From Cryptosporidium bovis (taxonomy: Eukaryota > Apicomplexa > Conoidasida > Eucoccidiorida > Cryptosporidiidae): a DNA stretch of 64,000 bases. The position numbers and the translations under genes were made by a program. Below the pieces are notes generated by a model that saw nothing but the letters and a program-made list of their open reading frames with translations, searched no databases and was not told the origin of the DNA. Position 1 is the stretch's first letter, and each line of letters begins with the position of its first letter. Shown in pieces: positions 61,759 to 64,000 of the stretch. The DNA is taken from the NCBI GenBank assembly GCA_009768925.2, contig VHIT02000014.1, positions 1-64,000 on the forward strand, written 5' to 3'.

Positions 61759-63687
61759 TTAAAATCTGTTTTCAGGAACGTTGTCGAATCTTCCATCGTC
61801 AACACCAAATCCATAAAGAACGACATTGAAATCTTTCTTTGGAATCCATGGGACTTTCGGAAGAATTGTGTTATTTATAACAGCATCAGGAGATTTTTTG
61901 TTATTAGTGTCAGACAACGATTGATCGTCCTTGATATCCAAATCGTTATTTTGGTCTTTTGAATTTGCTTCAGAGGAATCGCTCGATTGCTTGGGTTGAA
62001 GTTTTTGATTATCAATTGCAACAGCTGTTGCCTGCAGTCTTTTTGCAACAGCAGACCCAATGTTTGGAGAGACAAGAGTGCTGGATGAATCACCACAAAC
62101 ACTTCTCGTTGATGGTCCCAACTGGACGATCATTAAAGTCATATTATCACATCCAATACCTTCGCTTTCGACTGGATTCGGAGCCAGACATTCGTCACAT
62201 ATTTCTTCGCAAATATCAGACAATTGAATGGAATTTAACGGTGGAATAGGAGAAGAGCCATCTAAATGTGACTCTGAGTATGGCTTCCCATTAGTAGTTG
62301 TGAAGTTTTCACCAGTGTTCACCTCCACTTCTTTACCACTACTATTACTTGTGTCTTCGGAGTTATTTATCTGTAACAACATCTTCCTTCTGACGATATC
62401 TACACATAACTGATTATCAACAACATCCCAAATACCATCACATGCAAGAATAATGAATTCGTCCTCACTAGTTAGAGGAATTATTCTAACATCTGGAAAT
62501 GCCGTTATTTTTTGTTCTCTTGGTGTAAGAGTCTCGTCACTCTTGTATTGTAAATCACCTAGGGTCCTAGACATATTTAGATTACCGTCCACGCGACCAT
62601 TCTCTACTGTACCATGCGCCTTTAAAATTCTTTCATTCTCTATTGGTAACTCAGGCTTGTGATCATGAGACAAAGCAATTGCTTGGCCTGAACGACTTAA
62701 AACAGCTCTTGAATCACCTGCATTAGCTACAATTAGGAACGGACTTTGATTTGAATTTCCCTGGACAATAACAGCAACAACAGCAGTCGTTCCACAATGG
62801 TCCGGACCACATGCTCCTGAGTCAGACAGGTCTTCCATGTAACTATCTTCCTCCAAACATTCATCTTCAGCTAAACTCTGGTCAGCAGATTCAAATGGAG
62901 ATTCATTGTTCATGCAATTTACATCGCTTTCAAAAGGAACAATTCCATTGGAATTTGTTTCTTCAGCTTCATGATAATCATGATTTTGAGTAACCTTTAC
63001 CGGATCAAGATTTTCTCCTGTTGTAACAGAAGTTGACTCCTCTACAGATTCCCTTTTTTCCTGTACTTCTTCAATTTTTTTTTCAGTATCTTCAAGCTCA
63101 GCATTTCCCGACTCCTCATCGCCATTGAAGGATACTATTTGAAGAAATTTATTTCCATTTTGCTCTACCATTCTTAATACCCTTTTTTGCCCATCTATTC
63201 CTCCTAATAACTCTTGGAGGAAAGTTTTCGGTTGATTGACTTCATTGGACGACTTTTTCTGGTCATATATGGCTCTTTGTTCCGGCCTAGAGGAAGGAGC
63301 AGCCATCTGCTCATCCAATTTAATATATGTCCTTTGAAGTGCCTCAGAAATAATCACAACTTTTGCTGGTAGCTTACTTTTCTCTTGGTCCAAAACCAAC
63401 TCATTTGAATTTAATTCAGAAGCAACCAAATCTAGTTCTTCCTCGAATATTGATTCTATGTGTTTTGATACCCACTCTGAAATCACCGAGCCACCATGGC
63501 CATCAAAAACACCAAAAAGAGACAGTTCAGAATGTTTACTGAGCTTCGGTAAAGCCAAATGGGCATCCTCCATAGATACTCTCCAACCTTGCATCCCACT
63601 AACTCCATATCTAACGCCGTAATTCTCGAAATCACCTCCTTGGTTCGAGTGTTTCTTAGTGGATGGTTTCGTCAAAAACATCCCCAT
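61759..63687 (-). CDS. PP2C-type phosphatase, PPM1G-like
   Basis: First in-frame ATG 63687 (TTG precedes it), 642 residues. PP2C enzymes are Mg/Mn-dependent Ser/Thr phosphatases; PPM1G acts in the nucleus on splicing and chromatin factors. MGMFLTKPSTKK resembles PPM1G's MGAYLSQPNT, with Gly2 allowing N-myristoylation. Catalytic motifs are GVSGMQGWRVSMEDAH, FGVFDGHGG, (after the insert) DHCGTTAVVAVI, IVANAGDSRAVLS, SHDHKP, LACDGIWDVV and GIGCDNMTLMI. A Glu/Ser-rich acidic insertion of about 200 residues separates DGHGG from the GTTAVV block, exactly where PPM1G has its acidic insertion. The C-terminal 130 residues are low complexity. Two GGCGCC cores lie about 220 bases upstream. Confidence 0.92.
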   Translation of the reverse strand: MGMFLTKPSTKKHSNQGGDFENYGVRYGVSGMQGWRVSMEDAHLALPKLSKHSELSLFGVFDGHGGSVISEWVSKHIESIFEEELDLVASELNSNELVLDQEKSKLPAKVVIISEALQRTYIKLDEQMAAPSSRPEQRAIYDQKKSSNEVNQPKTFLQELLGGIDGQKRVLRMVEQNGNKFLQIVSFNGDEESGNAELEDTEKKIEEVQEKRESVEESTSVTTGENLDPVKVTQNHDYHEAEETNSNGIVPFESDVNCMNNESPFESADQSLAEDECLEEDSYMEDLSDSGACGPDHCGTTAVVAVIVQGNSNQSPFLIVANAGDSRAVLSRSGQAIALSHDHKPELPIENERILKAHGTVENGRVDGNLNMSRTLGDLQYKSDETLTPREQKITAFPDVRIIPLTSEDEFIILACDGIWDVVDNQLCVDIVRRKMLLQINNSEDTSNSSGKEVEVNTGENFTTTNGKPYSESHLDGSSPIPPLNSIQLSDICEEICDECLAPNPVESEGIGCDNMTLMIVQLGPSTRSVCGDSSSTLVSPNIGSAVAKRLQATAVAIDNQKLQPKQSSDSSEANSKDQNNDLDIKDDQSLSDTNNKKSPDAVINNTILPKVPWIPKKDFNVVLYGFGVDDGRFDNVPENRF

Positions 63688-64000
63688 CTTTACCTCTTCT
63701 TCAATATCCAAACTGCTATGTAAAAACCAATGGAAATATCTATTCTAGTGAAATAGATATATTTATCCACCTTTTTATTATTCAATGTAATTGTTCTTTC
63801 AACATATAAAATCGTGCTTCTCAACTATTTTCCTCCCTGTTCACTCAGCATGACCTAAATTCATTACTAATCTCCCCTCAAATATGATAATACTAAAAAC
63901 CACGGCGCCGTACGGCGCCAAATATAGTGGGCATTTATTCTCATTAACAAGGAATAAAAGATTAAAAGAGATGCAGGAAAAGCACACAAACGGAATAATT
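63688..64000. promoter_or_regulatory. Upstream region of the PP2C gene (to window end)
   Basis: A 313-base stretch with a tandem GGCGCC pair. No gene is seen before the window ends. Confidence 0.45.
63903..63922. promoter_or_regulatory. Tandem E2F-like sites (two GGCGCC cores 10 bases apart)
   Basis: Cores at 63904-63909 and 63914-63919, one helical turn apart, about 220 bases upstream of the PP2C ATG; the second runs into AAA to give GGCGCCAAA. Confidence 0.6.

Overview
The window looks like nuclear DNA of an apicomplexan, most likely a Cryptosporidium species (C. parvum, C. hominis or a close relative). This is inferred from the strongly AT-rich, tightly packed, mostly intron-free genes with short intergenic gaps, from a two-domain ApiAP2 regulator, from several large secreted low-complexity proteins, and from many TGGCGCCA (E2F-like) palindromes just upstream of start codons. 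I did not match it to a named chromosome. Starts were set to the first in-frame ATG; several long reading frames begin at TTG or GTG, so their published starts should be the ATGs given here.

Layout. 1-249: tail of a proline-rich protein. 1478-3244: secreted His/Gly/Pro/Ala repeat protein. 3932-9468: importin-beta-like receptor and a 12-helix MFS-like transporter. 10870-15555: casein kinase 1 and Sec23. 15533-18796: a large secreted, possibly GPI-anchored protein whose 3' end overlaps Sec23. 19273-24656: Nup155/Nup170-like nucleoporin with a 5' intron. 25430-28535: CK2 beta and a secreted EGF-repeat protein. 28590-33127: RPB9 and a SART3/Prp24-like U4/U6 recycling factor. 33391-37457: a voltage-sensor/PTEN-type phosphatase and a membrane GNAT acetyltransferase. 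37529-40025: snurportin and Prp38. 40487-44897: a four-helix membrane protein, TCTP, a four-exon Nudix hydrolase, a SAP30-like protein and a small coiled-coil protein. 44898-47533: 2.6 kb without a gene. 47534-50272: ApiAP2. 51162-56729: ubinuclein/Hpc2-like histone chaperone and Cdt2-like WD40 protein. 56904-60324: a membrane protein resembling the MLO family, spliced to an EF-hand domain. 60994-61525: two-exon POP5. 61759-63687: PPM1G-like PP2C phosphatase.

Themes. Nuclear transport and RNP biogenesis dominate: importin, Nup155, snurportin, SART3/Prp24, Prp38, POP5 and RPB9. Chromatin and cell-cycle control are represented by SAP30, ubinuclein, Cdt2 and ApiAP2. Three genes (Nudix, POP5, MLO-like/EF-hand) only become visible or complete when short introns are removed; Nup155 gains its true N-terminus the same way. 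The most interesting loci are the MLO-like/EF-hand fusion and the voltage-sensor phosphatase, which suggest membrane signalling devices that are little discussed in this parasite group.
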